Shown here piece after piece: positions 13,628 to 24,908 of a stretch of DNA of 64,000 bases. The translations under genes and the position numbers were made by a program. The DNA is from Eucommia ulmoides (Eukaryota; Streptophyta; Magnoliopsida; Garryales; Eucommiaceae), in assembly GCA_016647705.1 (NCBI GenBank), contig CM028335.1:17629905-17693904 (forward strand). The letters run 5' to 3'. Each line of letters starts with the position of its first letter. Within the stretch, counting starts at the first letter, position 1. Below the pieces are notes generated by a model. The model saw nothing but the letters and a program-made list of their open reading frames with translations. It had not been told where the DNA came from and did not search any database.

Positions 13628-13632
13628 CAATT

Positions 13633-15601
13633 TGTGGAATCCAAAGTTTTGATAACCAATTAAGTATTGATGTTTTTGGTAGAACTAACAGTTTTATCGA
13701 ACATTTCAGATTTATAGTTTCATGCATGTGATTAAGAAGAATACTTGATGAAGAAAACATAAAGGGTGCAAGATGGACGTAATGAAGATGTGAGGAGTTT
13801 TGAAGACTTTGAAGAAAAATAAATGAAAACATCTCTTTACTTATATACTCTTAAAATAACCCGAATTAGAATCATACACGACACTTAAAATGAGTTGATT
13901 CTATGTGTCATGATAAAAAATGATAAACTTAAGATCCAAAAATGAGATGTTGTATGTGCTTCTTATGTGAAATGAATTTGATAATTGACCTAATTGAAAA
14001 AAAATGTGTTATAAAGTATAAAAAGTTGAGTTTTCGGGTTAATTCGGTCAACTGAGAAAAGCAATCACTCAATTAAATCAAATAGTGCGTTTTGGGAGTT
14101 AAAACGAAGTGCTATTGATCCAGTCAGTTAACCGAATGAAGAAGGTCGGTCAACTGTTGAACAATAGCTTAAATAGGTAAGGAAGTGAGCATATTGATTT
14201 AATTGGTCAACCGAATGAATAGGGTCGGTCAACCGTTTGAGTTAGTTGATGAAATGGTGGAAAAATAGAAGACACTAATCCAATCGGTCAACCAACTGGG
14301 TGTAGTCGGCCAACTGATTGGCTTTGTGCCAATGGCTATTTCGAAGTAGGCACAAATCGGTCAACCGACTGACAAGGATCGGTCAACTGACAGATTCAAT
14401 GGGGATTTCGGCTGATTTTGTTTCTTGGTTAAAAACTATTCGTTTTTTATGATTTTAAGAGAGGGATTTAGAGGATTTGAATATAATTGAGCTATTAACA
14501 ACCTATTATGTGATCCCTGTTGATATGGTTTATATATTTTGAGACTCTCATAATTTAAATGATTTAATATTTTCTATTTCTATGGTTTTAAATTGAGAAT
14601 AGTTTTATGCATTTAAATGAGAGAATTGAAAGCTATTTTTAAGTGAAACACACTTGAAATGAAAGGTAATGATATATGGGGTATTAGAATGTCATTTTAT
14701 GGTATATCTTTGAAAAAGTAGTCATTGGAGCTCTAGTTATTGGTCTATTAATATAAACCTACAGGAATTAAGTTTGACACATCAAGAACAATCAGTTTGA
14801 GCTTTTATAAGAGTGAGATTTACGCTGAGATTTTTAAGAGAGATTCTATTCAAGTTTTTGATCTAAAGCGCTAGCTGTTTGTCATCATTGAATTGGGTTC
14901 TAATTGCTATTCCATCATTGTCTAGAAGCTCCTTATGGGAAAAAACTTACATTTTTGGTATTTGTGAGTTTGAGTGGATTATACATGCTTGAGACGATGT
15001 CTATTCAGAATATCTAGGTTTTGATATTTTTCCTGTGAAAAAAATTAGGGTTTGATCTTTGTTCTGCAAAAATGTTAGGTTAATTTTTTTCTTGAAAATA
15101 ATTAGATTTTGATTCATCCTGCAATTGAATTGTTGTTTGAGTGATTTGTAAAGGTTCATCATTCTTGTGAAAAATATAAGTGAGAGAGAGTTAGTTTTTT
15201 TTTTTAAGCCAAGTAAAAGGATAGGAGTCAATCCTTGACCCGTGAAAAGGGTAAATTGTAAAGGTTGATTTTGTGCAAGTAAATTTTTTTTTGAATTGTA
15301 AGGGTTTGGTTCCTACCTAGTAAAGGAATCAAGGGGTTTAGTGGATTGTAAATTTCCGTGGAGCTCGAGGGATTAGATATAGGCAAGACTAACTTGACCA
15401 AACCAGGATAAATTCTTATGTGCTGCATTGATTTATTTTCTATCTTGTGTTTGGGTGTGCACTTAGTATTAAACACATATCCATTGCATATAGAGATAAT
15501 AATCTATTTAGAAAAATTAATTATTTGTGTTTAAAGGAGTTAATTGTTTAAACTTGGTAGCTACCCAATTCACCCCCCTTGGGTAGCTCTTTGGGCTAAC
15601 A
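13633..15601 (+). repeat. 5' LTR of the 13.6-kb element
   Basis: Begins TGTGGAATCC, ends GGGCTAACA, and aligns over its length with 19461-24903 once the later insertions are removed. At 14040-14400 it carries about five pairs of a GGTCAACCGACTG-type motif. Differences from the 3' LTR are mostly transitions, about one base in eight over the first 80 bp, so the insertion is old. Confidence 0.85.
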
Positions 15602-15618
15602 ATTTGCATTAGAGCTTA
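15602..15618 (+). promoter_or_regulatory. Primer-binding-site-like sequence
   Basis: ATTTGCATTAGAGCTTA follows the LTR directly and resembles TGGTATCAGAGC, the usual site for initiator tRNA-Met in plant copia elements, with several changes. Confidence 0.5.
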
Positions 15619-15652
15619 TTTTTGCTCGTTAGACTTAACATCCTAACTAAAC

Positions 15653-16873
15653 ATGAACACATGGAGTGCACTGATAATACTATTGTTAGTGAATCTCTTA
15701 CTTGCTTTGATAACTAGGGTTCCGTTGGTGAGAATGATAACAATTGTGATAATGAGGTTGCAGATAAGGCTATTAAGATGATGATTGCCCTTACTGATAT
15801 TTTTGGAAAAGAGAATTTGAAACTCGGTTAAAAGATTGCGATTCTTGAAATTAAAAAGTTTGGTACCACTAAATTTCTTAAGAATTTTTTTTTGAACAAG
15901 TATTTTGAAACTACTGAATTTTTAAATGGTTTATCTAAAATCTGTAAGTTGTTTGAAAAAATCGATTCTCTTGAAGAAGAGAATGAAGTTTTAAAAAATA
16001 ATGTTTATGGTTTTCAGCAAAGTGATTTTAAAAAGATTTTTTTTTGAAAGTTTAGCCTTGAACATTGAATTGGATAATGCAAGGTATGAGCTTGATAGAA
16101 CTCGTTCAAAAATTTATTCTATTGAAAATTATTGACGAATTCTTAAGGATAATCTTGAATTTATGCATCAGAAGAATTTTGGTCTACAGGTGAACATTAG
16201 TTTGTTGGAGCGATCACTTGAAAAGACTCCAAAGGATCTTAACAAAGTAGTGGATAAATTCAAGGATATTGAGAGAACTAAATTTGTTGAAAAATAAATA
16301 GTTGCTAAAGTTACTCCTCAATATCACCATCAATATTGTGCTCCTGTGTGGAATAATGATTATCTTAAGAAATGTGCTAACATTGCTAGATGTTTTTATT
16401 GTGGAAAGTATCTTCATTTTGAGAAAATGTCTTATTTGTTGCATGGTTATCCAGTCGGATCCAAAAATAACTAGATACCAAGGAGAGAAATTTTTTATGC
16501 AAGTATAAATAGGAGATTTTATTAATCAAGAATGTACAATGAATATTACATGCCAAGAAGGGATTCTAGATTCAATGCACTAATGAGAATGAATCAAAAT
16601 ATGCAAAATGGAAAGTTCAGAAAGCAACAAGTTCCGTATATAGAATCAATTGATGCTTATCCTCAAAGAATGACGAGAAACCAATATTAGAAAAGGACAA
16701 CGTATAAGGTAGTGGCAAATAAAAATGAGGAAAAATAGACTAAAGCACCTTATAAAGGTAAGAAGATCATCACTGAACCAATTAAGAAGAAAGCCATTAT
16801 TCGTAAGGAAGAAATTAAAATAGTAAATCAAGCAAAAGAACAAATTGCGGATTCAAAGGACAACAAGCTTTAA
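15653..16873 (+). pseudogene. Gag-like pseudogene, copia type
   Basis: From the ATG at 15653 the translation is rich in Lys, Glu and Asn, as in Gag helices, and near 16390 contains CFYCGKYLHFEKM followed by LLHGYP. This resembles the zinc knuckle CxYCGKxGHxxxxCxxLHGYP of copia-like Gag, with the last Cys replaced. In-frame stops stand where Gln or Arg would be expected (TAA near 15828, TGA near 16133, TAG near 16687). The protein would package element RNA. It is broken and no pol follows. Confidence 0.55.
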
Positions 16874-17513
16874 ATTAAAAGTCCCCTAAAGGTACACACA
16901 CCAACTGCTCATAAGGACAAACCAGTTGTGTCAAATTTCCTAAAATTAAAATATGTGAATTTTGTTTGGGAGACCGACGCTTCGCTTTTTTCAAATTAGA
17001 TTATTTGTGACATGGGTGGATGTGTGTGTGAAAATATTTTAAAAAATAGTATGTGTGGATCAAAATAAGAGATAAAAATGGATCAAATAGATCAAATATA
17101 ACAAAGTGGCACTTAAGGATGAAATCGTCCTGTCGGTTAACCAACAAAAATAGAGCTTGCAAAGTGCTGACTCTACTCTGGTTAGTCAACCAACTAGAAA
17201 CAGTTGGTTAACCGACTGTTACGGGATTAATATCCCTTTGAGTTTTTATTTCTCTCCCATTTAGAATCCTCTATTTCTCTCTCTAGAAACCTTTCAATAC
17301 CTAAGAGAGTTCCTTCCAAAAATAAAAGAGATCTTCAAAGATTGACTTGGATTAGAAGGTTGTGGGCTTGGATTTATCATTCTGTAGCAGGAATTTAATC
17401 AAATGTTGGTCTTCCTTCTCTCTTTTAGGGTTTTGGTAGATCTACTATTTAGGCTTCATCCTCTTAAGTTTTTGGGTTTTGAATCAGTTGTTGGAAATCT
17501 TTGTTGAAAGAAA

Positions 17514-18830
17514 ATGCCTAAAGGAAGAGTAAAACAACTATGCTCAGGAAAAGATAAGTTTGATAACATACACTTTCTAAGTGAAGAAGATGAAGAAGAA
17601 TACAAAAGTGAAACCCAGAACCGAAAAGTTATATGCTCTAAACTCATTGATTTTGTTAACTTCAAAAATAAAAACATGGATATTGAAAAGTATGTCAAGA
17701 AGATAGTGTGGACCGATTTTCTTACCCAAAGTAATGAGTGGATGCACATTGGATAAAAATGTTTTATATTAATCTTACGGTTAGTGAAGGAGAGTTGAGG
17801 TCGTTTGTTAAATGCGTTAAAATTAAATTAGAAATGGAAGGTCTTAGAAATATTTTGAATTTAAAAAAGGGAGATGTTCATGCTTATAATAACACCTTAT
17901 GGATTGTAAGATGAGGTTGCTAGTAAATTTAATTTGATTGATGGAAAAGCTAAGTCATTATCACTTGAACATCGTCTCATTCATTCCATAATCACTCATT
18001 TTATTGTACCTAGAGGGGAAAGTCATGCAACTGTCGATGGTAAAAATCTTGTCGATGGTATTTACTGAATGAGATTGTCAATGGTAGAAATATTAATTTG
18101 GATCATATTATATTTGAGCACATGGAATATCAAGTGAAGATAACATCAAAAGTACTACCCTATGGGGATACGCTTCAAAGAATTTTTAAACACTTCAAGA
18201 TTAAGGGCGTTCCTAAAGAAGATGCTATTCTCACAATGACCCTATGATGGTTAAATATGAAAAATATATATTTGATGGGGTTTGAGTATAAGAGAAACAA
18301 ATAGGTGAATAAAAAATGAGAAAAGAAAGAGAGAATAATTGAGGATAAAGAAGAAGATGAGGAAAAGTTGAGCATGGATCAGAAAATTGACATGCTCGGA
18401 GTTAATTTGATGACTTCCAACAATATACTGAGGTACTTGAATCTAGAGTGTCCAGGATATCGGGTGATATTGCAGATATGGGGGTATCTATAGAATGAAG
18501 ATATGGAAGACTGACTGACACAATGGAAGTCGAGTTTCGGAAGAGTTATGAGCAACATGGAACAAATATTCCTATTCCTGCAAAACCAGCAGTACAATAG
18601 TCAATAGCAATATAGTAGTTAGCAATAGTATAGTGCTCAATAGCATTACAATAGGCAAACTTCTTTCGGAGGACAATAGTCCTTTGGAGGACCTTCGGCT
18701 GCAGGACCATCTACATCGTACTATCAGTAGGTGCCTTCTAGTTTAGGTATATAACCCGAAGGTCAATACCCACAGCCGCCAACCACTAGTCCATTGGGAC
18801 CCTATTATCCGTTCATGGAAAAATGTCTCC
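17514..18830 (+). pseudogene. Decayed second ORF, plant-transposon-protein type
   Basis: An 80-residue open start (MPKGRVKQLCSGKDKF...) includes FLSEEDEEEYKSE and VNFKNKNMDIEKYVKKIVW. Later fragments read IITHFIVPRGESHATVDGK and NLDHIIFEHMEYQVK. This order resembles the uncharacterised 'putative plant transposon protein' carried by several plant LTR elements. The C-terminal part (18587-18830) was Gln/Gly/Pro/Tyr-rich. Many stops and at least one frameshift break it. The function of the family is unknown. Confidence 0.5.
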
Positions 18831-19444
18831 ATAAGAATTTATGCAATATCGTATTTTGGCTATGTATTTGAACATATCTCATTGCAGTACTATGGTCTAT
18901 AGTTAATTTAGGAATTATGGTACTTGATCTAGACTTGGTAGGATTAAGTGGTATTAGTCTAATATGGTGAATTATTATGCTTATCTAGTAATGATATTTT
19001 ATGCTTTAATATTTATTTCTTATGATGATCCACATATATCCTAAAATTCAAAAATGGTTTTAATTTTTATTGTTGAAAATCAAGATTTCATGATCTTTTA
19101 AAGAGAAAATTTTTATAAGAATTTTTATCAAAGGGGAATAAGTAATAACTTCATTTTGTCCCCTACCTTTTGAGATGACAAAGAGGAAGAAGTTGATGTT
19201 TAATGAGTTAGTTGATGTTTAGGGATTTGTTCACCTAAGTATTGCATTAATTAAAGGGAGAAGTTATTAAGGGGCTTATGTTGAATATCATTATTGTTTA
19301 ATTGGGCTTATAATAAATATCTTTATTATTGTTTAGTCATGTTTTCATGTTTATGCTTAAATGAGTTTAAATACCCGTCCTCGGATTTAGGGGAAGCGTG
19401 GTTACATTTTATTTTGAAGAAAATATCAAAGTTAATTGTCATCA

Positions 19445-19460
19445 TAAAAAAGAAAAATAT
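19445..19460 (+). promoter_or_regulatory. Polypurine tract
   Basis: AAAAAAGAAAAATAT lies directly before the TGTTGAATCC start of the 3' LTR, where plus-strand priming would begin. Confidence 0.55.
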
Positions 19461-19813
19461 TGTTGAATCCAAGATTTTGACGAACAATTAAATATTGATA
19501 TTTTTGGTGGAACTAATGGTTTTATCGACCGTTTCAGATTTATAGACCTGATGAAGAAAACATAAAGGGTGGATGATGGGCGTAATGAAGATGTGAAGAA
19601 TTTTGAAGACTTTAAAGAAAAATAGGTGAAAACAACTCTTTACTTATATACTTTTAATGCAACCCGAATTATGATCACACACGACACTTAAAATGAGTTA
19701 ATTCTATATGTGTAATGATAAAAAGTGATAAATTTAAGATCCTAAAATGAGATATTATATGTGCTCCTTATGTGAAATGAATTTGATAATTGACCTAATT
19801 GAAAAATATGTTT

Positions 19814-20611
19814 TGTGGGTGAATAAAACTGGTACACACCTCGAGTATGGTCCAGTCCGATGACAAGTAGGTCCTCTTGCTGAGGTGGAGTTGTCAGTTG
19901 AAAAGTCCTAGCGTGAGCTGTGCAAGGTCTTGGGAGGACTGACTTGCTGTGTCTAGTGTCCTGTTCTTCAGGGAGTGTACCTGCAGAAGGCTCAGACCGG
20001 TGTTTGTCCCGGTGAAGCCCCTCTGGCGGGGTAATCAGTGCTTAGAGAGAAAATATACAGAATATAGTAAGTAAACAAATGAACTCGCGTGCAATATAAG
20101 TGTATTCAAGCGTCCCTCAGGCTTGCATAGCGCCCGATATATGTAGGCGTTGGAGATGATTAGTCGGGCCTAAACACGATTAATTAGTCAAAACCCTGTG
20201 TTTAGCCGATAATCCGGGGCGTTTAGGAGATAACCGTTGGGTTTGGGCTTTTGGGCCTATTTAGCGAAGCCTGTGGGCCTTTGTTAGGCCTGCGGCGATG
20301 AGCTAGTGGAAAAGAGCGGAGATCCATGGAGTCTTGGAGAAGAAATAAGGTGAAAAGAGGAGCCGATCGAGGTGAACGGCTGAGTCCATGAAACTGATCG
20401 CTGAGGGCACGGCGTAGAACTTAGAGCGGCACATCTTTGTGGGGCTCTTCACTTCTCCTTGGGTGCAAATGAGATTCCCTGGAGGAGGAGTAGTCGGCGT
20501 ATGCTCCAGCGTGATATTGTGGATTCCAGAATGTGTCCCTGTCATTGCGAGAGTGGACATATGCCTGGGTCCCAAGTGCTGACTCAGAGGTGTCCAAAGA
20601 TACCCTAATCA
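19814..20611 (+). repeat. 5' LTR of the nested element
   Basis: About 798 bp. It shares long blocks with 22120-22916, including GATGATTAGTCGGGCCTAAA and GTGCTGACTCAGAGGTG. Roughly one base in ten differs between the copies. Confidence 0.75.
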
Positions 20612-20749
20612 GTTGCCCCCTAGACCTATTTAGCGAGGGAAGCGAGACGGTCAGGGATATAAATTACTGGCTTAAATGGGCGTCCTGGAGACTTCGAAGC
20701 GCGAGAAACACCTCTGATCGAAATTTTTTCAAGAGTTAGTTTTTTCTTG

Positions 20750-21090
20750 AGGAACTTATTCAAAAAAGGCCTTTATACGGTCAGGGTCCGAGGTCAGGTA
20801 ACACGACAGGGCGGTCCCGAATTTCTTTGATTTTTAGGATGATAATTTTTCGAGAGTTGAACTTTTTCTAGAGAGTAAATTTGAAATAGGCCCCCATACG
20901 ATTAGGGTCCAGGGTTGGGTTGCACGACAGGGCGGTCCCGAATTTTTTTCGATTTCCAGGGCGTCGCTTTTCCCATGATTAAAATTTTTGAGGGGCCAAT
21001 CTGAAATAGGCTCCCATACGGCCGAAGCCCGTGGTCAAGTAGCATAGTAGGCGGCCCCAATTTATTTTTTTTCGATTTTTAGGGCGACAC
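20750..21090 (+). repeat. Three ~120-bp tandem repeats
   Basis: Each unit holds AAATAGGC, CCATACG, a GTCCGAGGTC-like block, CACGACAGGGCGGTCCCGAA, and a T-run with TCGATTTTTAGGGCG. Copies of the GGGCGGTCCC core fall near 20808, 20933 and 21050; the third is the most diverged. Confidence 0.7.
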
Positions 21091-21232
21091 ACGTTCATCG
21101 TGAACAAGCTCTTAGCACAGACTGGCCATCACCACAGAGAAAATTGAGGCGAGCCCGAGAGGGGGAGCGCGCGCCAAGCGCATGAGGAGTTGAGTCATCC
21201 CTGTGTATACCGCAGGATAGACTAGCCTTATT

Positions 21233-21415
21233 GGGCCAGCCCGTGCTGGCCCATGGGCCATCTAGTAGGGGCTGCTGGCCTATGCCCCAAGTGGCCAGCG
21301 TTGACGCTGGCCCCTTGGGGACCAGCGCCTGCTGGTCCTACTTGGGGCCAGCGTGACGCTGGCCCTAGGGGACCAGCAGATGCTGGTTCCCAAAGGGCCA
21401 GCGCTTGTGCTAGCC
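21233..21415. repeat. Periodic array of GGCCAGC...GCTGGCC palindromes
   Basis: Six clear hairpins start at 21233, 21293, 21319, 21345, 21370 and 21396; the last five are spaced 25-26 bp. Stems are 7-9 bp with loops of 3-6 bp: GGCCAGCG-TTGA-CGCTGGCC, GGACCAGC-GCCT-GCTGGTCC, GGGCCAGCG-TGA-CGCTGGCCC. Four stems are perfect and the last two have one defect each. A degenerate unit sits at 21255-21290. Stem variants GGCCAGC and GGACCAGC alternate, and each unit stays self-complementary. Confidence 0.9.
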
Positions 21416-21720
21416 TTGCGGCCAGTCCTTCCCCCTTATTGTTATTATTTTTTTTTTTGTATGAGGGGAGGGAAACGCCCTCCCCACCCTTAAATTTTGT
21501 TTTGTTTTGTTTTGATTTTTTTTTTCTTTTTATTGTTATTTTTTTTTCATACTGAATTTTTTTTAGGGGAGAATTTGGGATAAACCCCCATCTGCACCCA
21601 GCCGGCCTGAGGTAGCACCGCAGGACAGGTGGAGTCGGATTAGATGATGCCGGCCCGAGAAAATAAGGTTCAATTTCTAGACGACACTCTTGGACGATGT
21701 TCTTGGAGAAGGTTGTCACT

Positions 21721-21806
21721 GGACCCTGCTGGCTAGGAGTAGCATAGCAGGGTAGTGTCTGTCGCTACCCGGACCCTACCGGTTAGTAGTAGCCCGATAG
21801 GGTGGT
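21721..21806. repeat. Two-unit hairpin repeat
   Basis: GGACCCTGCTGGCTAGGAG...AGCAGGGTAGTG is followed by GGACCCTACCGGTTAGTAG...GATAGGGTGGTG. The units are direct repeats of about 53 bp, and each can fold by pairing ACCCTGCT with AGCAGGGT, or ACCCTA with TAGGGT. Confidence 0.6.
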
Positions 21807-22119
21807 GCACGTCAAAATTGATAGATTCGGCTACGGGGCACTGAGGCTGAACCTGTAGACGGTGCCATGCACAAGGGCGCCGAGGCAGACAATGCTGGCG
21901 AGGGGGCCCTTGATGAGGGCAAGATTGACTTCACTTCTCCTCACACGGATGCCCTTCACAACGAGGATAGAGAGGACTGAGCTCGGGCCATTACTTTTCA
22001 GGACTTAGGATTTTGTAGACTCTTTTTCGCTTATTCTTGTTTTTTTGCGCCCGAGCATATAAGCTTTTGGGGAGCATAGATAGGGTAATTTAGAGTCTAC
22101 TCTTTTTTCTTGACGTTTT

Positions 22120-22916
22120 TGCCAAGTTGCTTTTTGGTACACACCTTGAATATGGTCCAGTCAGATGACGGGTGGGTCCTCTTGCTGAGGTAGAGTTTTT
22201 GGTTTGAAATTCTTCGGGTGAGCTGTACTGGGTCCTGGGAGGACTGACCTGCTGTGTCCAGAGTCTTGCTCCTCAGGGAGTATACTTGGAGAAGGCTTAG
22301 ACCAGGATTTGTCCCGGTGAAGCCCCTCCAGCGTGGTAATCAGTGCTTGGAGAGAAAATATACCGAATACAGCAAGTAAACAAATGAACTCACGCGTAAT
22401 GTAAGTGTATTCAAGTGTCTTTCGGGCTTACAAAGCCCTCGATATATATAGGCGTTGGAGATGATTAGTCGGGCCTAAACACGATTAATTAGTCGAAATC
22501 CTATGTTTAGCCGATAATCTGGGGTGTTTAGGAGATAACCGTTGGGCTTGGGCTTTTGGGCCCATTCAGTGAAGCTCGCGGGCCTTTGTCAGGCCTGCGG
22601 CGATGAGTTGGTGGAGGAAAACGGAGATTCGTGGAGTCTTGGAGAAGAAACAAGATGAAAAGGGGAGCCGGTCGAGGTGAACGGTTGAGTCCCTGAAACT
22701 GATCGTCGAGGGCACGATGCAGATTTTAGAGCGGCACATCCCTGTGGGGATCCTTACTCCTCCCTGGGTACAAATGAGATTTCAGGGAGGAGTTGTAGTT
22801 GGCGTATGCTCCAGCGTGGCGTTGTGGATTCTGGAACATGTTCCTATCATTGCGAGGGTGGACACATGGTTGGGTCCTAAGTGCTGACTCAGAGGTGCCC
22901 AAAAATACCCTCATCA
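22120..22916 (+). repeat. 3' LTR of the nested element
   Basis: About 797 bp, nearly the same length as the 5' copy. It ends ATACCCTCATCA, followed by TGTTT and the resumed outer LTR. No clear polypurine tract precedes it. Confidence 0.7.
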
Positions 22917-24326
22917 TGTTTTAAAGTATAAAACATTGAGTTTTTGGGTCAATTCGGTTAACCGAAAAAAAAAATCGGTCTACTAAATCAAATAATGTGT
23001 TTTGGGAGTTACAAAGAAGTGCTATTGATCCAGTTGGTCAACCGAATGAAGAAGGTCGGTTAACCGTTTGAAACAGTAGCCTAAATGGGTAAGGAATTGA
23101 GCACACTAATCCAATCGGTCAACCGACTGAAAAGGGTCGGTCAACCATTTGAATCAGTAGATGAAATGGTGGAAAAGTAGAAGACACTAATCCAATCGGT
23201 CAACCAATTGGGTGTGGTCGGTCAACCAACTGGCTTTGTGCCAATGATTATTTGGAAGCAAGCAAAGTCAGTCAACCGACTTATTTAGTTGGGATTTCGG
23301 CTGATTTGGTCTCTTGGTAAAAAAATATCCATTTTTTTATGATTCCAAGTGAGTGATTTGAGGGATTTGAATATAATTGAGCTATTAACAACCTATTATA
23401 TGATCCCTATAGATATGATTCATATATTTTAAGATTATTCCAATTTAGATAATTTAATATTTTCTATTTCTATGGTTTTAAATTGAGAATAGATTTATGG
23501 ACTTAAATAAGAGAATTGAAAGTTATTTTTAAATGAAATATACCTAAAATGAAAGGTAATTATATATGGGGTATTAGAATGCCATTTTAAGACATATCTT
23601 TGAAAAACTAACCGTTGGAAGACTAGTTATTAGTCTATTAATATAGACTTGTAAGAATTAAGTTTAACACATCTAGAACAATCAATTTGAACTTTTATAA
23701 AAGTGAGATTTATGCTAAAAATTTTACGAGAGATTCTATTCAAGTTATTGATCTAAAGTACTAGCTATTTGGTTTCACCGATTTGGGTTCTAAGTGTTAT
23801 TCCATCATTGTCTTCGGTATTTTTATGGTGAGATCCTTTCAAGTTTTATTATTTACTTTACAGTTATATTTATCTTTATTACTTGGTTTAGGATTATTTG
23901 AAAAATCATTTTTTAACTTAAAAATTTGAAAATCTTTTTAAGCAATTTTTTGGCCGTTTATCTAATTACGTGCTAAATTTATACTACCCATATTATTTAT
24001 TAATTAGATTTGAATTATCTCACATTGTATCTATCACGTAATAATTATTCGGCACATTAATTGAGTATATTCGTATTAAGGTGATATAAGCTTTTTGTGG
24101 GAAGAAACTTAATTTTTTTGCATTTGTGAGTTTGAATTGATTAGACACGTTTGGGATAGTGTCTAGTCAGGGTAGCTACATTTCGTTCTTTTTCCTGTGA
24201 AAAAAATTAGAGTTCGATATTTATCTTGGAAAACTGTTGGGTGATTTTTTCCCTTGAAAAGAATTAGGTTTTGATTCATCATGCAATTGAATTATTTTTT
24301 GATTAATTTGTACAGGTTCATCATTC

Positions 24327-24447
24327 GTAGAAACAATCTCTTGCAAAAAGTAAGGTAATGTTGCGTATAATAGATCGAAGTGGTCTGACCCTTCCCTAGA
24401 CCCCGTGCATAGCGGAAATTTTGTAGTACCGGACTATTTTTTTTTTT
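24327..24447 (+). mobile_element. Au-type SINE, 5'-truncated
   Basis: The insert is present only in the 3' LTR. It reads GAAACAATCTCTTGCAAAAA, GTAAGGTAATGTTGCGTA, GTGGTCTGACCCTTCCCTAG, CCCCGTGCATAGCGG and ends in a T-run, matching the 3' part of the angiosperm Au SINE family. TGTACAGGTTCATCATTC (24309-24326) and TGTAAAGGTTCATCATTC (24447-24464) form an 18-bp TSD with one mismatch. Confidence 0.8.
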
Positions 24448-24908
24448 GTAAAGGTTCATCATTCCCTGTGAAAAATATAAGTGAGATTGAGTTAGGTTTT
24501 TCTTTAACTTGGTAAAAGGATAGGGGTTCATCATTCACCCATGAAAATAATAAATTGCAAAGGTTGATTCTGTGCTTGTAAATGAATCGTGAATTGTAAA
24601 GGTTCGGTTTCTGCCTAGTAAAAGGAATCAAGGGGTTTAGTGGATTGCGAAAACTCCATAGAGCTTGGGGGATTGGACGTAACCAAGACTAGCTTGATGG
24701 AACCAGGATACATTTTTGTATACTGCATTGATTTATTTTCTATCTTGTGTTTGGGTGTGCACTTAGTATTAAATAGATATCTGCTGTGTATGAAGATGAT
24801 AATCTATTTAGGAAAATTTATCATTAGTGTTTAACGGAATTGATTGTTTAAATTTGGTAACTATCCAATTCACCTCATTCTTGGGTAGCTCTTTGAGCCA
24901 ACACAATT

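Larger units (their letters stand above)
19814..22916 (+). mobile_element. Nested 3.1-kb LTR element, non-coding
   Basis: It is flanked by TGTTT (19809-19813 and 22917-22921) and bounded by two ~800-bp LTRs that share GGTACACACC near the start and CCCTMATCA at the end. The 1.5-kb interior holds ~120-bp tandem repeats, a palindrome array and a second hairpin pair, and no recognisable gag or pol. GC content is much higher than around it. The first ~16 bp of the two LTRs differ, so the exact left edge is uncertain. It resembles a large-retrotransposon-derivative or TRIM-type element. Confidence 0.75.
13633..24903 (+). mobile_element. LTR retrotransposon without pol, holding later insertions
   Basis: The element runs from TGTGGAATCC to GAGCCAACA and is flanked by CAATT on both sides (13628-13632 and 24904-24908), a perfect 5-bp TSD. 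It has a 5' LTR, a primer-site-like sequence, about 3.9 kb of internal sequence with decayed gag-like and transposon-protein-like frames, an A-rich polypurine tract, and a 3' LTR split by a 3.1-kb LTR element and a SINE. No reverse transcriptase or integrase is recognisable, so it would have depended on another element. A solo LTR (48929-51303) and a partial LTR (55632-56718) of the same family lie on the other strand. Confidence 0.85.
19461..24903 (+). repeat. 3' LTR, split by two later insertions
   Basis: The LTR occupies 19461-19813 and 22922-24903. It matches the 5' LTR except for the nested element at 19814-22916 (plus its 5-bp TSD) and a SINE at about 24327-24447. The GGTCAACC motif pairs reappear at 22960-23290. 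It ends GAGCCAACA followed by the TSD CAATT. Confidence 0.8.

Noticed and set aside
21233..21415. CRISPR-like regular array
   Set aside because: Units are 26-bp palindromes without unique spacers and lie inside a plant LTR element, so this is not a CRISPR array.
21228..21719. ORFs of 163 and 100 codons on opposite strands
   Set aside because: They are open because the hairpin array is GC-rich and repetitive. Residue content is Ala/Gly/Pro-rich with no domain.
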